NCBI GenBank assembly: GCA_038741495.1
Contig: JAVYKX010000002.1
Coordinates: forward strand, 124,001 to 188,000
DNA: 64,000 bases
DNA from: Thermofilum sp.
GTDB lineage: Archaea; Thermoproteota; Thermoprotei; Thermofilales; Thermofilaceae
Direction of reading: 5' to 3'
Part shown: one piece after another, positions 1-9,953 of the stretch
Position numbering within the stretch: the first letter of the stretch is position 1
How the letters are laid out: the number at the start of each line of letters is the position of its first letter
The notes under the pieces: generated by a model
Seen by the model: only the letters and a program-made list of their open reading frames with translations
Databases searched by the model: none
What the model was told of the DNA's origin: nothing
Program-made: the position numbers and the translations under genes

Positions 1-305
1 CGCGCAGCTTCGATAACGATATCGTCGACCGGCCCCTCTGAAAAACCAGGGTCAACGATAGAGATCATCTTCCCCCACTTCTCAAGCATTTGATTAATTA
101 CCGCGAGCGCTACTGCAGCTTTTACAGCTCGGGAGCCTTTACCCTTTTCTGCCAAGAACTTTATCTCTTGGAGAACCGGTGCTGGGATTATGATCCTGCA
201 GACAGGAACTTGGGCCTGAAGCGTTAGATCGACAATATCTACCTTCCTATCCACTGCGAATAGTATGCTGCTCGTGTCGAGAACAGCCTCGTAACACTTC
301 GGCAT
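1..305 (-). CDS. PIN-domain protein, 3' end beyond window edge
   Basis: About 101 codons are visible from an ATG at 305 and the frame stays open to base 1, so the C-terminus is missing. The N-terminus reads AVLDTSSILFAVDRKVDIVD, which matches the first acidic strand of PIN nucleases (Asp10). A Glu follows in VLQEIKFLAEKG, and DDIVIEAA near the edge supplies the later acidic residues. PIN domains are metal-dependent RNases. This one resembles the stand-alone VapC9/FCF1-like archaeal proteins found near translation genes, rather than a toxin with an antitoxin partner. Assignment to the PIN fold is fairly sure; the substrate is unknown. Confidence 0.75.
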   Translation of the reverse strand, partial: MPKCYEAVLDTSSILFAVDRKVDIVDLTLQAQVPVCRIIIPAPVLQEIKFLAEKGKGSRAVKAAVALAVINQMLEKWGKMISIVDPGFSEGPVDDIVIEAA

Positions 306-428
306 TGTTCAATCAAACCGTGAAAATCACGTCGAGGAGTATCTTTCAAGTTTTTGCCGAAGCAGAAGCACGCGCACCTCACGATGTCCTAGCGATAAGA
401 TAGGAATGGTATACATGTTATCAATGGT

Positions 429-444
429 GAAAGTTTATTTTCTA
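429..444 (+). promoter_or_regulatory. A/T-rich promoter block for the 471 gene
   Basis: The stretch aaagtttattttctaa lies about 27-42 bases before the ATG at 471. That is the position expected for an archaeal BRE/TATA element giving a very short leader. Confidence 0.5.
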
Positions 445-470
445 AACTAATATGCAGTGCATCGAGCCGG

Positions 471-1829
471 ATGAGTGAGCCGGGAAGATCTCCCAAGAGG
501 CGTGTCATCATACTGGGCGCTGGGGGGAGGGATTTTCACAATTTTAATGTTCTTTTTCGCAGCAACCCTGAGTACGAGGTTGTAGCTTTTGCGGCCACTC
601 AGATCCCCAACATAGATAACCGGCTATATCCCCCGGAGCTTGCGGGCCCCCTGTACCCCAATGGTATACCGATTATCTCGCTGAGCAAAATGGAGGAGAT
701 TATCAAAAAGAATCTCGTAGATGAGGTTTTACTATCGTACAGCGATATAACGTGCGAGGAGCTTGCAGAGATTGTGAACAAAGTAGTCTCGATGGGGGCG
801 GACTTCGTCGTGCCCTCGCCGAGGAGAACTATGCTCAAGTCCAGTAAGCCTGTGATCGCGATTACTGCTTCGCGGACGGGGGCCGGGAAGAGCACCGTCT
901 CGCGTTACGTGGCACGGATCCTTAGAGAGCTAGGAGTGCGCTACGTGATCGTCAGGCATCCTATGCCTTACGGAGATCTCAGCAAGTCCGTGGTTCAAAG
1001 GTTTGCCAGCTACGAAGATGTGGATAAGTACAACTGTACGATTGAGGAGAGAGAAGAGTACGAGCCGCATATAGCTGAGGGTAGCGTAGTTTACGCTGGT
1101 GTTGATTACGAGAGAGTACTACGGGAAGCTGAGAGAGAAGGCGATGTGATCATTTGGGATGGAGGTAACAACGATGTACCGTTCTTCTGGCCTGACCTTC
1201 ACATCACTGTCGTGGATCCTACTAGACCTAAGGACGTTTTAACCTCTTTCCCTGGTGCCGTGAACGTAACGTCAGCAGATGTCATAGTGATCAACAAGGT
1301 TAATCTTGCTCCTCGCGAGCATGTAAAGCACGTTCTCCAGACAGTCAGGTCCGTGAACCCCCGAGCAGAGGTGATAGAGGCTGAGTCAGTACTGCGAGTA
1401 GACAAGCCCGAACTGGTGCGTGGTAAGAGAGTCGTTGTCGTAGAGGATGCTCCCACCGTTACACACGGCTCGCTAAGCCATGCAGCAGGCTATCAGGCAG
1501 CAATCGAGTATGGCGCAAGCGAGATAGTTGATCCAAGAGCTTACGCTGTTGGTAGCTTGAAAGAGGTTTACGATAAGTACCCATGGCTTGGGCGCGTTGT
1601 TCCGGCACTCGGCTACGGGGAGACGCAAATGAGAGATCTCGAGGAAACGCTGAACCGTGTTGATGCCCACACGATAATTCTCGGTACTCCCGCGGACATA
1701 TCCCGCGTACTGAAGCTCAACAAACCTGTAGTGAAGGTATTCTTCGAGCTGAGGGAGACGGAGGGCAAGAGGCTCCGCAAGATAATCGAAGAATTCGCTA
1801 AGCGCGCCCTAGCGGTTTACAGCAAGTGA
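471..1829 (+). CDS. COG2403-type P-loop GTPase, cyclic 2,3-diphosphoglycerate synthetase-like
   Basis: This 452-residue protein has an N-terminal Rossmann-like part (VIILGAGGRDFHNFN near residues 12-26) and a central P-loop, TASRTGAGKST, near residue 132. Between them is a region ending VVPSPRRTMLKSSKPVIAI. This is the layout of the COG2403 predicted GTPases, annotated by similarity to cyclic 2,3-diphosphoglycerate synthetase, which phosphorylates and cyclises 2,3-DPG in methanogens. Whether this organism makes cDPG is not shown by the sequence. The family name is sound; the reaction is inferred. Confidence 0.75.
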   Translation: MSEPGRSPKRRVIILGAGGRDFHNFNVLFRSNPEYEVVAFAATQIPNIDNRLYPPELAGPLYPNGIPIISLSKMEEIIKKNLVDEVLLSYSDITCEELAEIVNKVVSMGADFVVPSPRRTMLKSSKPVIAITASRTGAGKSTVSRYVARILRELGVRYVIVRHPMPYGDLSKSVVQRFASYEDVDKYNCTIEEREEYEPHIAEGSVVYAGVDYERVLREAEREGDVIIWDGGNNDVPFFWPDLHITVVDPTRPKDVLTSFPGAVNVTSADVIVINKVNLAPREHVKHVLQTVRSVNPRAEVIEAESVLRVDKPELVRGKRVVVVEDAPTVTHGSLSHAAGYQAAIEYGASEIVDPRAYAVGSLKEVYDKYPWLGRVVPALGYGETQMRDLEETLNRVDAHTIILGTPADISRVLKLNKPVVKVFFELRETEGKRLRKIIEEFAKRALAVYSK

Positions 1830-1891
1830 GCCCGAACCCCAGTTAGGTATAAGTTACCGCTTTTTGGGAAAGATCGGCGGAGTGTCGGGGT

Positions 1892-2962
1892 GTGCCTCAA
1901 GAGGGTAAACTGCTAGTACTCTGCGTCGACAGGGATAACGATATAGGCACGACGCTAGGTGTGCAAACCCCCATACTAGGAGAGGAGGCTTTGACGAGAG
2001 TAGCTATAGAGTTCGCGCTCCGAAGGCCTGAAGACTCGGATGCGAATGCCATCTTCGCGGCTCTTCAAACGCTTCGCGACTTACGGAGAATGGGTTACGC
2101 TGACCGCTGCGAAGTTGCTCTACTTGCCGGCACAGAGGAGGAGGGTGTTCAGGCCGACATGAAAATCCTGCAAGAGCTAGACGAAGTTCTGCGTAATGGA
2201 GAGTTCACGGGCGCGATACTCGTGTCGGATGGCCCCACGGACGAGGTCGTGGCCCCTCTGATACAGTCGAGAATTCCTCTCATCTCGATACGTAGGGTGG
2301 TCGTCCAGCAGTCAAGGGGGGTAGAAGAGACTTTTGTTCTTCTGGTGAATTACGTGAAGAAACTCTTCCTAGAGGAGAAGTACAGGAAGTACTCAATGGG
2401 GCTTACAGGGGCATTTCTAGCAATCTACACGATTCTCTCGGCTGTGCTACCCCAGTTTGCTTGGACTCTCGTTCTCGCTTCTCTCGGAGGCTTTATGTTC
2501 GTAAAGGGGTACGGGATTGATAAGAGGGTTGCCCAGATCTACCAATCAGGGTCTGTGAGATTTATCGCATTCGTGCTCGCGCTGCTAATCTCTGTACTCG
2601 GCTTTCTCCAAGGTTTTGCGAGAGTTCTACAGCTTCAGAGAATGGACGCAGGAGCTATAGCAGCTTTTGCGCTAGCACCCGTAGGAGGTCAGCTGATAGC
2701 AGTGGATTTATTCGTAATCGGTGCGACGCTGTTCCTCGTCGGAGGGATGCTGGAAGAGCTGATTGCGGGGAGAGTTTTGAGAATCTCGCAAGCGCTGTTC
2801 GTAACCGCTGTGCTTCTGTCCAGGCAAATAGTTGTCGAGATGGCTAAGTATCTTGCTGGAGGGGGTAGCATTCAGGGTGTTCTCACCTGGTCATTCGTAG
2901 AGTTGGCAGTGGTCGTTATCGCGGTATCAGTAATGTACATGGAAGCTGAGCGCTCTAAGTAG
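1892..2962 (+). CDS. DUF373 family membrane protein
   Basis: Starts at GTG 1892. The first 160 residues are soluble and begin LLVLCVDRDNDIGTTLGVQTP, the signature of the archaeal DUF373 family. From about residue 168 to the end there are several hydrophobic segments (for example FLAIYTILSAVLPQFAWTLV and VIAVSVMYMEAER), so the C-terminal half is membrane-embedded. The gene follows the COG2403 gene by about 60 bases, with a TATA-like ggtataag between them. It precedes the methylase by 8 bases and is probably co-transcribed with it. Function is unknown for the family. Confidence 0.85.
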   Translation: MPQEGKLLVLCVDRDNDIGTTLGVQTPILGEEALTRVAIEFALRRPEDSDANAIFAALQTLRDLRRMGYADRCEVALLAGTEEEGVQADMKILQELDEVLRNGEFTGAILVSDGPTDEVVAPLIQSRIPLISIRRVVVQQSRGVEETFVLLVNYVKKLFLEEKYRKYSMGLTGAFLAIYTILSAVLPQFAWTLVLASLGGFMFVKGYGIDKRVAQIYQSGSVRFIAFVLALLISVLGFLQGFARVLQLQRMDAGAIAAFALAPVGGQLIAVDLFVIGATLFLVGGMLEELIAGRVLRISQALFVTAVLLSRQIVVEMAKYLAGGGSIQGVLTWSFVELAVVVIAVSVMYMEAERSK

Positions 2963-2970
2963 AGAGCATC

Positions 2971-4053
2971 ATGGAGCGGTACTATCTTCTGCTAAGCCAG
3001 TGTGCAGGAAATTGTGGGACGGCCGAGGCTCTACATGTTTTGGGTAAAGTTTGTGGATTTCGAGTGGAAGTCGCCGGGCAGGGCGTAATTAGCATCGTAA
3101 GCAAGAACTCTGAGAATATAGTGAGATGTTCATCCAAACTCGTGTGCGCACGATGCATCGTAAAGGAGGTTTATCGTGCTAGTCTGAGTGAGGGATGGGA
3201 CATAGCTCTGGGGGCCGCCGCGGAGGTTCTGAGCAGAGAGTTAGCTATGCGCGCATCTAAGGAACGGGTCGGAGTGGACGTGGAGGTGAGCGATGTCGCG
3301 CTTAGGCTTAGTGCCGCTGAGAGAGCACTAGTGGCGGAGAAGCTGATCAGCATGCTGCGTGCTCGGGATAACCGACTAGTAACGCTGAGAAGCACACCCG
3401 ACTTTCACATATGGGTTGGTATTCTAAGCGACTACCTGTCTTTTGGAGTAATCCTGCAAAAGTTCAGAGGAGATCGGTATAGAAGTAGAGAGCCTCACAG
3501 GAGAGTCTACAGAAGACCTTTTGCCCTGGTTCCTCAAGTAGCGCGCCTCATTCTTAATTTCTCGCTTAATCCCTTGCACGGCCCCTTCCTCGATGCATTC
3601 TGCGGAACGGGTGCAACGCTGATCGAAGCAGCGCTCGAGGGGTTCTACGGGGTTGGGGTCGACCTCGACTACGAGAACATTAGAGGCGCGCGCCGCAATT
3701 CTCTACAGCACGGTGTTTACCACCTTATCGATCTAATCATTAGTGATGCCGCGCACCTCCCCTTTAGGAGAGATGTGTTTGCGCTAGCAGCCTTTGACCC
3801 TCCTTACGGTCGGGCTGCATCGTGTAAGGGAAAGCAGCCCCACCTGCTGCTCACAGAAGCACTGGAGCGGGTACTGGCTTCTCTAAAGCCGGGGGCTCGC
3901 GCGGCTTTCCTCTCTCCCGGGAGCGAGGAGTACTCAGCCGTCGCCGAGTCCGCTGAAAGGGTATGCTCGATCTACGTTCACTCCTCTCTCGTGAGAGTCC
4001 TGTGGGTGATAGAGAAGAGCTTTGCGAAAAACCAGCAGGCTGAACTTCTATGA
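2971..4053 (+). CDS. tRNA G10-type N2-methyltransferase (Trm11/TrmG10 family)
   Basis: The C-terminal half holds a SAM-binding Rossmann core (LDAFCGTGATLIEAAL near residue 208, then GVGVDLDYENI) and the catalytic motif DPPYG near residue 270. DPPY is typical of N2-guanine and N6-adenine methylases. The N-terminal part resembles a THUMP-bearing region, though I see it less clearly. Archaeal TrmG10 makes m2G or m2,2G at tRNA position 10, and this is the likeliest role. The ATG of RNase Z overlaps its stop (ATGA at 4050-4053), so the two tRNA-processing genes are translationally coupled. Confidence 0.8.
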   Translation: MERYYLLLSQCAGNCGTAEALHVLGKVCGFRVEVAGQGVISIVSKNSENIVRCSSKLVCARCIVKEVYRASLSEGWDIALGAAAEVLSRELAMRASKERVGVDVEVSDVALRLSAAERALVAEKLISMLRARDNRLVTLRSTPDFHIWVGILSDYLSFGVILQKFRGDRYRSREPHRRVYRRPFALVPQVARLILNFSLNPLHGPFLDAFCGTGATLIEAALEGFYGVGVDLDYENIRGARRNSLQHGVYHLIDLIISDAAHLPFRRDVFALAAFDPPYGRAASCKGKQPHLLLTEALERVLASLKPGARAAFLSPGSEEYSAVAESAERVCSIYVHSSLVRVLWVIEKSFAKNQQAELL

Positions 4054-5042
4054 GCTGTGATAAAGTAACGATTTTCTTTTGGGGCACGGGATCTACGAGG
4101 CCCGCTAAGGACAGGGACCCCTCCTGCATACTTGTGAGAGCTTGCGCCGAGGTCTACATTCTGGACTGCGGTGAAGGCTGTCAGAGAGCTTTTGAGGAAT
4201 TTGGAGTAGGGTACAACGAGCGGCTAACGATTATAGTTTCGCACCTCCACGGGGATCACGTTCTTGGTTTGCTACCTCTCCTGCAAACACTAAGCTTAGC
4301 TGGCAGAAGTAAGCCGGTTCGTGTGGTCGGGCCTCTCGGGCTTTGGAGAATTTTATCGAGGCGAGATTTCGCGGTTAATTTTCCTCTTCACGTTACCGAG
4401 CTGGCTACGGAAAGCGGCGAGTTGAGCCTTACAGGTAGTACTCAGAGTGCTAACCTGGTTTACACGAGAGCACTCCACGTGCCCTTATCGTACTCTTTCG
4501 TGATCCGTTTCCCTCAAAGGATACACCTCTCTGCCGAAAGGCTTGAGAGGGAAGGCGTCCCCCCAAAATTACGAAGTATTTTAATTAAGAAAGGGATTGT
4601 CCATTATGGAGATAAAATTTTTAAACTTGATAATTTTATAGAAAGCATTGATCCCGGTCTCGTTATCGCGTATAGTGGAGACACTTTGCCTAACGCGCTT
4701 TTCGCGGCAAAGTGCAGGAAAGCAGACGTGCTTATCCACGAAGCAACGCTAGCTGGCGAGGCTTCGGGTTTGGGCGAAGCACTCCACTCGACAGCTAGCG
4801 AGGCAGCGGAAATAGCCCTCAAGGCGCGCGTGAAGCTGTTGGTTATAACTCACTTTAGCCCCCGCTACAGAGATTTGGAGGAACTCGCGCGTGAAGCTAA
4901 GAGAATCTTTCCGCGTGTGATTGTGGCGAGAAAGGGGTTATCGTTGACCGTGTGGTTTCATACACCAAGGGTAATTCAAGTCTCGAGCCAGCTTTCTTTC
5001 CATCAACAGGGATCAGTCTCTTCGGCTACGGGCACGCCTTGA
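4050..5042 (+). CDS. rnz: ribonuclease Z, tRNA 3' processing
   Basis: Metallo-beta-lactamase fold. The zinc motif HLHGDH is at residues 65-70. Further ligands are His in RALHVP, Asp in YSGDT and His in VITHFS, in the order seen in RNase Z. An insertion near residues 170-200 (RSILIKKGIVHYGDK) corresponds to the substrate-binding part of the family. The enzyme cuts tRNA precursors after the discriminator base. All tRNA genes in this window encode CCA, so maturation may often need only trimming. The last 40 bases overlap the convergent UPF0201 gene. Confidence 0.93.
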   Translation: MSCDKVTIFFWGTGSTRPAKDRDPSCILVRACAEVYILDCGEGCQRAFEEFGVGYNERLTIIVSHLHGDHVLGLLPLLQTLSLAGRSKPVRVVGPLGLWRILSRRDFAVNFPLHVTELATESGELSLTGSTQSANLVYTRALHVPLSYSFVIRFPQRIHLSAERLEREGVPPKLRSILIKKGIVHYGDKIFKLDNFIESIDPGLVIAYSGDTLPNALFAAKCRKADVLIHEATLAGEASGLGEALHSTASEAAEIALKARVKLLVITHFSPRYRDLEELAREAKRIFPRVIVARKGLSLTVWFHTPRVIQVSSQLSFHQQGSVSSATGTP

Positions 5043-5455
5043 GCCGTTCGCGGCGCTAGCCAGTTCATGAATTTCTCAGGGTTGCACCCCTCGAGATGTA
5101 CTGTCACGGTGATCGCTCCGAGAGGGCTTTCGCCGAACTCATATGCACAGAAGCTGACCTTTCCTGTGTATGCTGCCTGCTTGTTAAGATAGAACCTTAC
5201 CACCCCACCGCTGTATCCTTTCTCCAAGTATGTTCTGGCAGCGTCCAGCGTGCGTTGTGTTCTCAGTAAGGAGCGCAGCTTTTCGAGCGGTTTAAAAGAG
5301 TCGCTTGTGCACTCGAGGATGAAGCTATCTTCTTCAGGAGCTTTAACTTCACGGCATTTCATGAGATCCATATGAAGGACATTCGCTATCGCCTTGAGAA
5401 CGCGTTCTTTGTCCTCTGTCAGGAAGACTGGGACGCGGATTTCAACCACGGGCAT
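5003..5455 (-). CDS. UPF0201 / COG1325 RNA-binding protein, exosome-associated family
   Basis: I start it at ATG 5455 (MPVVEIRVPVFLTED); the frame also has an ATG at 5470. About 150 residues. COG1325 proteins are small RNA-binding folds first predicted as exosome partners. In several archaea this domain is fused behind a UPF0200 kinase; here the two are separate genes with the second start inside the first coding region, which supports a shared job. The 3' end runs 40 bases into rnz on the other strand. Biochemical role is unproven. Confidence 0.8.
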   Translation of the reverse strand: MPVVEIRVPVFLTEDKERVLKAIANVLHMDLMKCREVKAPEEDSFILECTSDSFKPLEKLRSLLRTQRTLDAARTYLEKGYSGGVVRFYLNKQAAYTGKVSFCAYEFGESPLGAITVTVHLEGCNPEKFMNWLAPRTAQGVPVAEETDPC

Positions 5456-6053
5456 CGGAGCTGTACACACCGATTACCTTTTCAAGTATACTTTTCGCTT
5501 CCACGAATAGATCCTCAGGCCGCTTCTCGTGGTTAACTAGAATGATGTCGGCGAGCGCTATTACCGAGCCAAGCCCGAGAGCTAGCTCTCTTTCATCACG
5601 AGTTTTAAACTCCTCCCACGATTTGGGATCGTCTTTCCTTCCCCGCGCGAGTAAGCGCTGATACCTGACGTTGGGAGGCGAGTGCACCGCGATGGTAAGA
5701 CACCTTCTCGAGTGTCTTCTGAAGTATTCAACCTCCTCTGGCGACCTTACTCCTTCGACCAGAACGGGGCCTCCGTGCTCCTCGCTGCATGCTATGTGAA
5801 GCGCAGCTCTAGCTACGATGTCGCGACCGTGAAGCTCTCTGATCTTCTGTGAAATATAACCTAGAACTTCATCAGAGGGAGGTTTCGAGTTTTCTGCTGC
5901 GATCTCGCGTATAATATCTCCCATTCTCACGATCCTTAACCCGAGAGTCCTTGCGGCCTCGGAGACTATACTTTTTCCTGCACCGGGCATTCCAGCTACG
6001 AGAATGACTGTATCCAGCTCACACTCTTCGAACTTCTCAGGGAACCAGTTCAT
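5442..6053 (-). CDS. UPF0200 P-loop nucleotide kinase-like protein
   Basis: 203 residues with a Walker A motif GMPGAGKS near residue 21 and a dephospho-CoA/adenylate-kinase style lid region (RLLARGRKDDPKSWEEF). Members of UPF0200 are AAA/NMP-kinase folds of unknown substrate. The stop overlaps the following UPF0201 start. Fusion of the two domains in other archaea suggests an RNA- or nucleotide-linked function. An A/T-rich stretch at 6080-6115 precedes the ATG. Confidence 0.82.
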   Translation of the reverse strand: MNWFPEKFEECELDTVILVAGMPGAGKSIVSEAARTLGLRIVRMGDIIREIAAENSKPPSDEVLGYISQKIRELHGRDIVARAALHIACSEEHGGPVLVEGVRSPEEVEYFRRHSRRCLTIAVHSPPNVRYQRLLARGRKDDPKSWEEFKTRDERELALGLGSVIALADIILVNHEKRPEDLFVEAKSILEKVIGVYSSDARG

Positions 6054-6109
6054 CGGAAGGGAATCAATAATAGGAGGGAAATAAAGGTCATCATTCTATT
6101 CTTAATAGT

Positions 6110-6128
6110 TTTGGAAAGAAAAAGCTTG
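6110..6128 (-). terminator. T-rich terminator after the thermosome gene
   Basis: About 20 bases past the stop codon on the minus strand there is a run reading ctttttctttcc. Pyrimidine/T runs of this kind end archaeal transcripts without needing a hairpin. Confidence 0.45.
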
Positions 6129-6149
6129 TGTAGGGGCCGCTAAGCCGCT

Positions 6150-7811
6150 TTAGTCGAACTCAGATGATTTTTCTTCCTCCTCTTTCTTTTCCTCTTTCTT
6201 TTCCTCTTTCTTCTCCTCTAGTCGCGAAGCTGCTACTATGTCGTCTATGCGGAGTATCATCGTTGCGGCTTCGGTAGCGATCTTTAGTGCGTGCTCTTTA
6301 ACGATGGCTGGCTCGAACACTCCAAGGGACAGCATGTCGGCTACGCCGCCCTCGAACACGTCGACGCCGTAGGTCCACTTCGCTGGATCCTCGTGAGCAG
6401 CCCTGAGGTCAGCCATGATATCTATGGGGTCGAGGCCCGCGTTCTCGGCCAGGGTTCTTGGTATCCCTTCTACTGCGTTGGCGAACGCCTCTACAGCGAG
6501 CTGCTCTCTGCCACCGATTTCGGTTGCGAATTTCCTCAGTTCCTTGGCAACTTCAGCCTCGATTGCACCACCACCTGGCACTATGTACGGTCTTCTCAGA
6601 ACATCCGCCACGGCATAGAGTGCATCCTTGAGGGAGCGCTCAGCCTCGTCCACAGCTCGCTCGAAACCGCCTCTGACGAGGATGGTGACGCTCTTGGGGT
6701 TGGGGCACCCTTCTACGAAGACCATTTTCTCGTCTGCAACCTTCCTCTCCTCTACTAGCTTCGCGAAGCCAAGCGCCTCCGGCGAAATATCCTCCACTCT
6801 CGTCAAAATCTTCGCACCAGTCGCCCTCGCCAACTTCTCCATATCACTCTTCTTCACCCTCCTCACAGCCAAAATCCCAGCCTTCGCCAAGTAGTACTGA
6901 GCCACATCATCAATACCCTTCTGGCAGAACACCACAGTAGCACCAGCCTCCTTAATCCTCTCAACCATATCTCTCAGTATCTTCTCTTCCTCCTCCAGGA
7001 ACTTCTGCATCTGCTCAGGTGTAGAGATCCTGATCTCGGCGTCGATCTCCGTTTTCTCGATCTCCAGCGGGGCGTCAAGCAGAGCAATCTTCGCGTTCTC
7101 AACACGCTTAGGCATCGCGGGGTGCACAACCTCTTTATCGACGATAATACCGTAGATGAGCTGCGTGTCGAGGAACGAGCCACCTTTCTTCTTAATTATC
7201 TGGATGTTATCAATGTCGACCTTAATCTCTCCGTCGACCTTTTCAGCCACCTGCTTAACCGCCTTCACGGCGATGTCTGCAAAGTAGTCTCTCAGAGCAG
7301 CTACGGTCTTGCTGCGCATTGCAGTCATCGCGACCTTCTTCAATGCCTCGTAGTCGTCGAGGTCAACCTTTACGGCCTTGGCCTTGATGCTTTCTAGTGC
7401 CTTTTCTAGTGCCTTCTTATAACCGCTGGCGATCACCGTTGGGTGGATGTTCTTGTCGAGGAGCTTCTCCGCCTCCTTCAGAAGCTCTCCGGTGAGCACT
7501 ACAGCGGTAGTGGTTCCATCTCCTACCTCTTTATCCTGGGCCTTTGCGACCTCTACCATGAGCTTTGCGATGGGGTGCTGGACATCCATCTCGTCCAGGA
7601 TCGTCGCACCGTCGTTGGAGATAGTGATGTCGCCGAGCGTATCGATGAGCATTTTATCCATTCCTTTGGGGCCGAGCGTGGTCTTGATGGTTTCAGCTAT
7701 AGCTCTAGCAACCATCAAGTTCAGCTGCAAAGCCTCCCGTCCCGTTTGCCGAGATGTTCCTTCCTTCAAAATCAGTACCGGGACTCCACCTATCTGTCCA
7801 ACAGCTGCCAT
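6150..7811 (-). CDS. thermosome subunit (group II chaperonin)
   Basis: 553 residues, full length for a thermosome subunit. Nucleotide-binding signatures [21 protein letters not shown] and [10 protein letters not shown] are in the N-terminal equatorial domain, and [15 protein letters not shown] is in the C-terminal part. The tail is a Lys/Glu repeat ([14 protein letters not shown]) ending SSEFD, rather than the Gly/Met-rich tail of many group II chaperonins. The protein forms double-ring folding chambers in the cytoplasm. It has its own strong promoter lying over the stop codon of the upstream xpd gene. Confidence 0.97.
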   Translation of the reverse strand: MAAVGQIGGVPVLILKEGTSRQTGREALQLNLMVARAIAETIKTTLGPKGMDKMLIDTLGDITISNDGATILDEMDVQHPIAKLMVEVAKAQDKEVGDGTTTAVVLTGELLKEAEKLLDKNIHPTVIASGYKKALEKALESIKAKAVKVDLDDYEALKKVAMTAMRSKTVAALRDYFADIAVKAVKQVAEKVDGEIKVDIDNIQIIKKKGGSFLDTQLIYGIIVDKEVVHPAMPKRVENAKIALLDAPLEIEKTEIDAEIRISTPEQMQKFLEEEEKILRDMVERIKEAGATVVFCQKGIDDVAQYYLAKAGILAVRRVKKSDMEKLARATGAKILTRVEDISPEALGFAKLVEERKVADEKMVFVEGCPNPKSVTILVRGGFERAVDEAERSLKDALYAVADVLRRPYIVPGGGAIEAEVAKELRKFATEIGGREQLAVEAFANAVEGIPRTLAENAGLDPIDIMADLRAAHEDPAKWTYGVDVFEGGVADMLSLGVFEPAIVKEHALKIATEAATMILRIDDIVAASRLEEKKEEKKEEKKEEEEKSSEFD

Positions 7812-7845
7812 ATTGCCTCCCTTCGCAGAAGCAAAAATATCGCTT

Positions 7846-7861
7846 CTATATAAACTTTTTT
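7846..7861 (-). promoter_or_regulatory. thermosome promoter (BRE/TATA)
   Basis: On the minus strand, aaaaaagtttatatag lies about 40 bases before the ATG at 7811. A GGGAGG ribosome-binding site is at about 7815-7820. It overlaps the stop region of xpd (7862-7864). The strength fits a heavily expressed chaperonin. Confidence 0.75.
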
Positions 7862-9661
7862 CTAGCGGCTCCCGTAGACCTGGAGAATGTCCTTTATGTC
7901 AACGCGATGGATGGTGATCCCCAGGCGTTTCAAGTACTCTTCACCTTCACCCTGCAGCCTTTCATCTAAAACGAAAACTTGCGGGTAATCGCTCTCGGAG
8001 CGTAGACCTCTACCTATGGCTTGAACTACTCGAGCGACTGCTGGGAAATAGAACGTGTAGCTCCACGCTCTGTATTCGTCTCTAAGCCTGTCGCGCATTC
8101 TCTCCATTATCTTCTTATTCTCAATGGAGGGGTCAGGGAGTGGAAGCCCTGCTATTATTACCGTGTCCACTAGGTTTCTTCCCAGAACTTTCAACTCGAC
8201 ACCTTCACTGAACTTACCCCAAGCCACCACCATGAGGAGGAACTTTCCGAGGCCGGCCACCTTACCTATAAGGTCGTCGAGACTGGTCTCAGGGCGCTCA
8301 CGGATTTTAGGTGCTGCTTTTACGAACGGGTAAACATTAGTTAGGAAGGTATAAGATGGGAAGACCACCAGGGCTCTCGCAGCTCTCTCCGAGAAGTATA
8401 TTCTATCGATAAGCTCTCCGTATGTTCTATAAGTTTCTTGGCTACGCTCAGCGTACCTGGAGGAGATGCCACTAACCACCACGGCCCTAACCCTAGCCCC
8501 CCAAGGGGCTGTATACTCAAATCTCTCGAGGCGGTTTTCCTCTAATCCAAGCGCAGCCACCAGGTAATCGTTGGGCGGCAACGTTGCAGACATGAGAACT
8601 GCTGCGCGAACTTTAGAGAAGACTCGCCGTGCAACTTTGCTCGCGTTAATATTAACCAATACTAGCTGTCTCTCTCCAGTCTTGGAAGAAGCATAGACCA
8701 AGCTATCTCTATCAGCCTTCTCTACTGCATGGAGGAATTCGGCCACGCGCCACAGGCTCGATGGGGCTCCGCTCAATGTCTCGTAAGCTCGAGCGAGTTT
8801 CATGACAGTTGTTGAAAAGCTCTCTCCTCCACCAAGCTCCTCAACGGCGACCTCAACTTCATCGCCGCGCTGGCTATATTTTCTGAGAATTCTGAGCAGG
8901 CTGTCGAGAACCCGCGCGGTTGAAAGTATATCAGGCGAAGCCTGTTTCATCGACGAGAGCTCTTTTCGAGCGAGGCGGATCGCAGTTTCACTAAGAATCT
9001 TTCTGGAAAAGTCCACAATCTGTCTCGGAAGATTATGCGCCTCATCAACAACTAAAAGGGAATCCCCCAACTCTATTCCGCTTCTCTTAAGAAAAATATC
9101 GAAGAGTTTTTCATCAAACAGGTAGGAGTAGGATGCGACAATAATGCGAGCGTGGTCTAGAGCTCTCCACGCTAAAGTGAAAGGGCATACCCCTTTCGCC
9201 AACCCTATACTTTTGAGAGCCTCGGTGTCCACGATTCCCGGAAATCTGATGGTTTCCACCACCTTACGGGCGAAAGGACAGATTCCGCTTTTCACTTTAA
9301 TCTGGCAGTACCTAAGAAACTCTCTGTAATCCAGAGAGTAGTTCTTCGTGAAGATGCACAGATCTTTCTTGTTCACAAGCGTGGCCGTCGGCACGGGTAT
9401 TCCTAGCTCTTCGAAGCGCCTAACTTCTCGTAGAGGAGCCTGAAACTGGGTCCGCGTCCTCGCTAAGTAGATTACCTTCGGTACTCCGGCCTCAAGCACA
9501 CCCATTAAGACGGCGAGAGTCTTCCCAGAACCCGGAGGATACTGGAGTGCCAGTATCCTGGAGCTCAGATAAGCTTCTCCTACTTTCGAGGCTATGGCAG
9601 ACTGGCCGCGCTTAGGCTTCCCGTAAGGGTTGATCAGCCTCAACACTAGACTTTGCTCCAC
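7862..9661 (-). CDS. xpd: XPD/Rad3-type 5'-3' DNA helicase with Fe-S domain
   Basis: 599 residues from a GTG. Walker A PPGSGKT is at residues 42-48 and DEAH at 206-209. Four cysteines that can ligate the XPD iron-sulfur cluster sit between them at C102, C119, C128 and C159. Later motifs [17 protein letters not shown] and [11 protein letters not shown] complete the SF2 helicase set. Archaeal XPD unwinds DNA 5' to 3' and is linked to nucleotide excision repair and the stress response. A TATA-like ggttttatagc lies about 45 bases upstream (9701-9711). Confidence 0.95.
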   Translation of the reverse strand: MEQSLVLRLINPYGKPKRGQSAIASKVGEAYLSSRILALQYPPGSGKTLAVLMGVLEAGVPKVIYLARTRTQFQAPLREVRRFEELGIPVPTATLVNKKDLCIFTKNYSLDYREFLRYCQIKVKSGICPFARKVVETIRFPGIVDTEALKSIGLAKGVCPFTLAWRALDHARIIVASYSYLFDEKLFDIFLKRSGIELGDSLLVVDEAHNLPRQIVDFSRKILSETAIRLARKELSSMKQASPDILSTARVLDSLLRILRKYSQRGDEVEVAVEELGGGESFSTTVMKLARAYETLSGAPSSLWRVAEFLHAVEKADRDSLVYASSKTGERQLVLVNINASKVARRVFSKVRAAVLMSATLPPNDYLVAALGLEENRLERFEYTAPWGARVRAVVVSGISSRYAERSQETYRTYGELIDRIYFSERAARALVVFPSYTFLTNVYPFVKAAPKIRERPETSLDDLIGKVAGLGKFLLMVVAWGKFSEGVELKVLGRNLVDTVIIAGLPLPDPSIENKKIMERMRDRLRDEYRAWSYTFYFPAVARVVQAIGRGLRSESDYPQVFVLDERLQGEGEEYLKRLGITIHRVDIKDILQVYGSR

Positions 9662-9791
9662 AGCTCTGCAGATGTAACCGCGGCGAGAGTTTTAGGCTTT
9701 GCTATAAAACCGCGAGGGCACCCCGAGCAGGTAGCTTACGCGTAGAAGGAGCGAAGAAGGTTTTAATGGGGATAGCATATAATTCTCCAGA

Positions 9792-9879
9792 GCGGGGGTG
9801 CCCGAGCCAGGTTAAAGGGGGCGGACTCAAGATCCGCTGGCGCTGGCCTTCCCGGGTTCGAATCCCGGCCCCCGCACCA
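9792..9879 (+). tRNA. tRNA-Leu (CAA), CCA encoded
   Basis: Acceptor GCGGGGG pairs with CCCCCGC, followed by A and CCA. The anticodon stem GCGGA/TCCGC encloses CTCAAGA, giving anticodon CAA for UUG. A variable arm of about 14 nucleotides fits a class II leucine tRNA, and the T arm is CCGGG-TTCGAAT-CCCGG. At 88 nucleotides it needs no intron, the only tRNA here without an insertion. An A/T block at 9763-9784 precedes it. Confidence 0.95.
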
Positions 9880-9953
9880 ACATCTCTCTTCACCAAAAAG
9901 CTTCCCTAAGATTTAGGCTTAGGTTGGAGTGGGTATAGTTGCTGCCTTGCAGG

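Noticed and set aside
6172-6220. Short tandem repeat tttcttttcctc as a possible CRISPR or satellite
   Set aside because: It encodes the Lys/Glu-rich thermosome tail in frame; no spacers. No CRISPR array was seen anywhere in the window.
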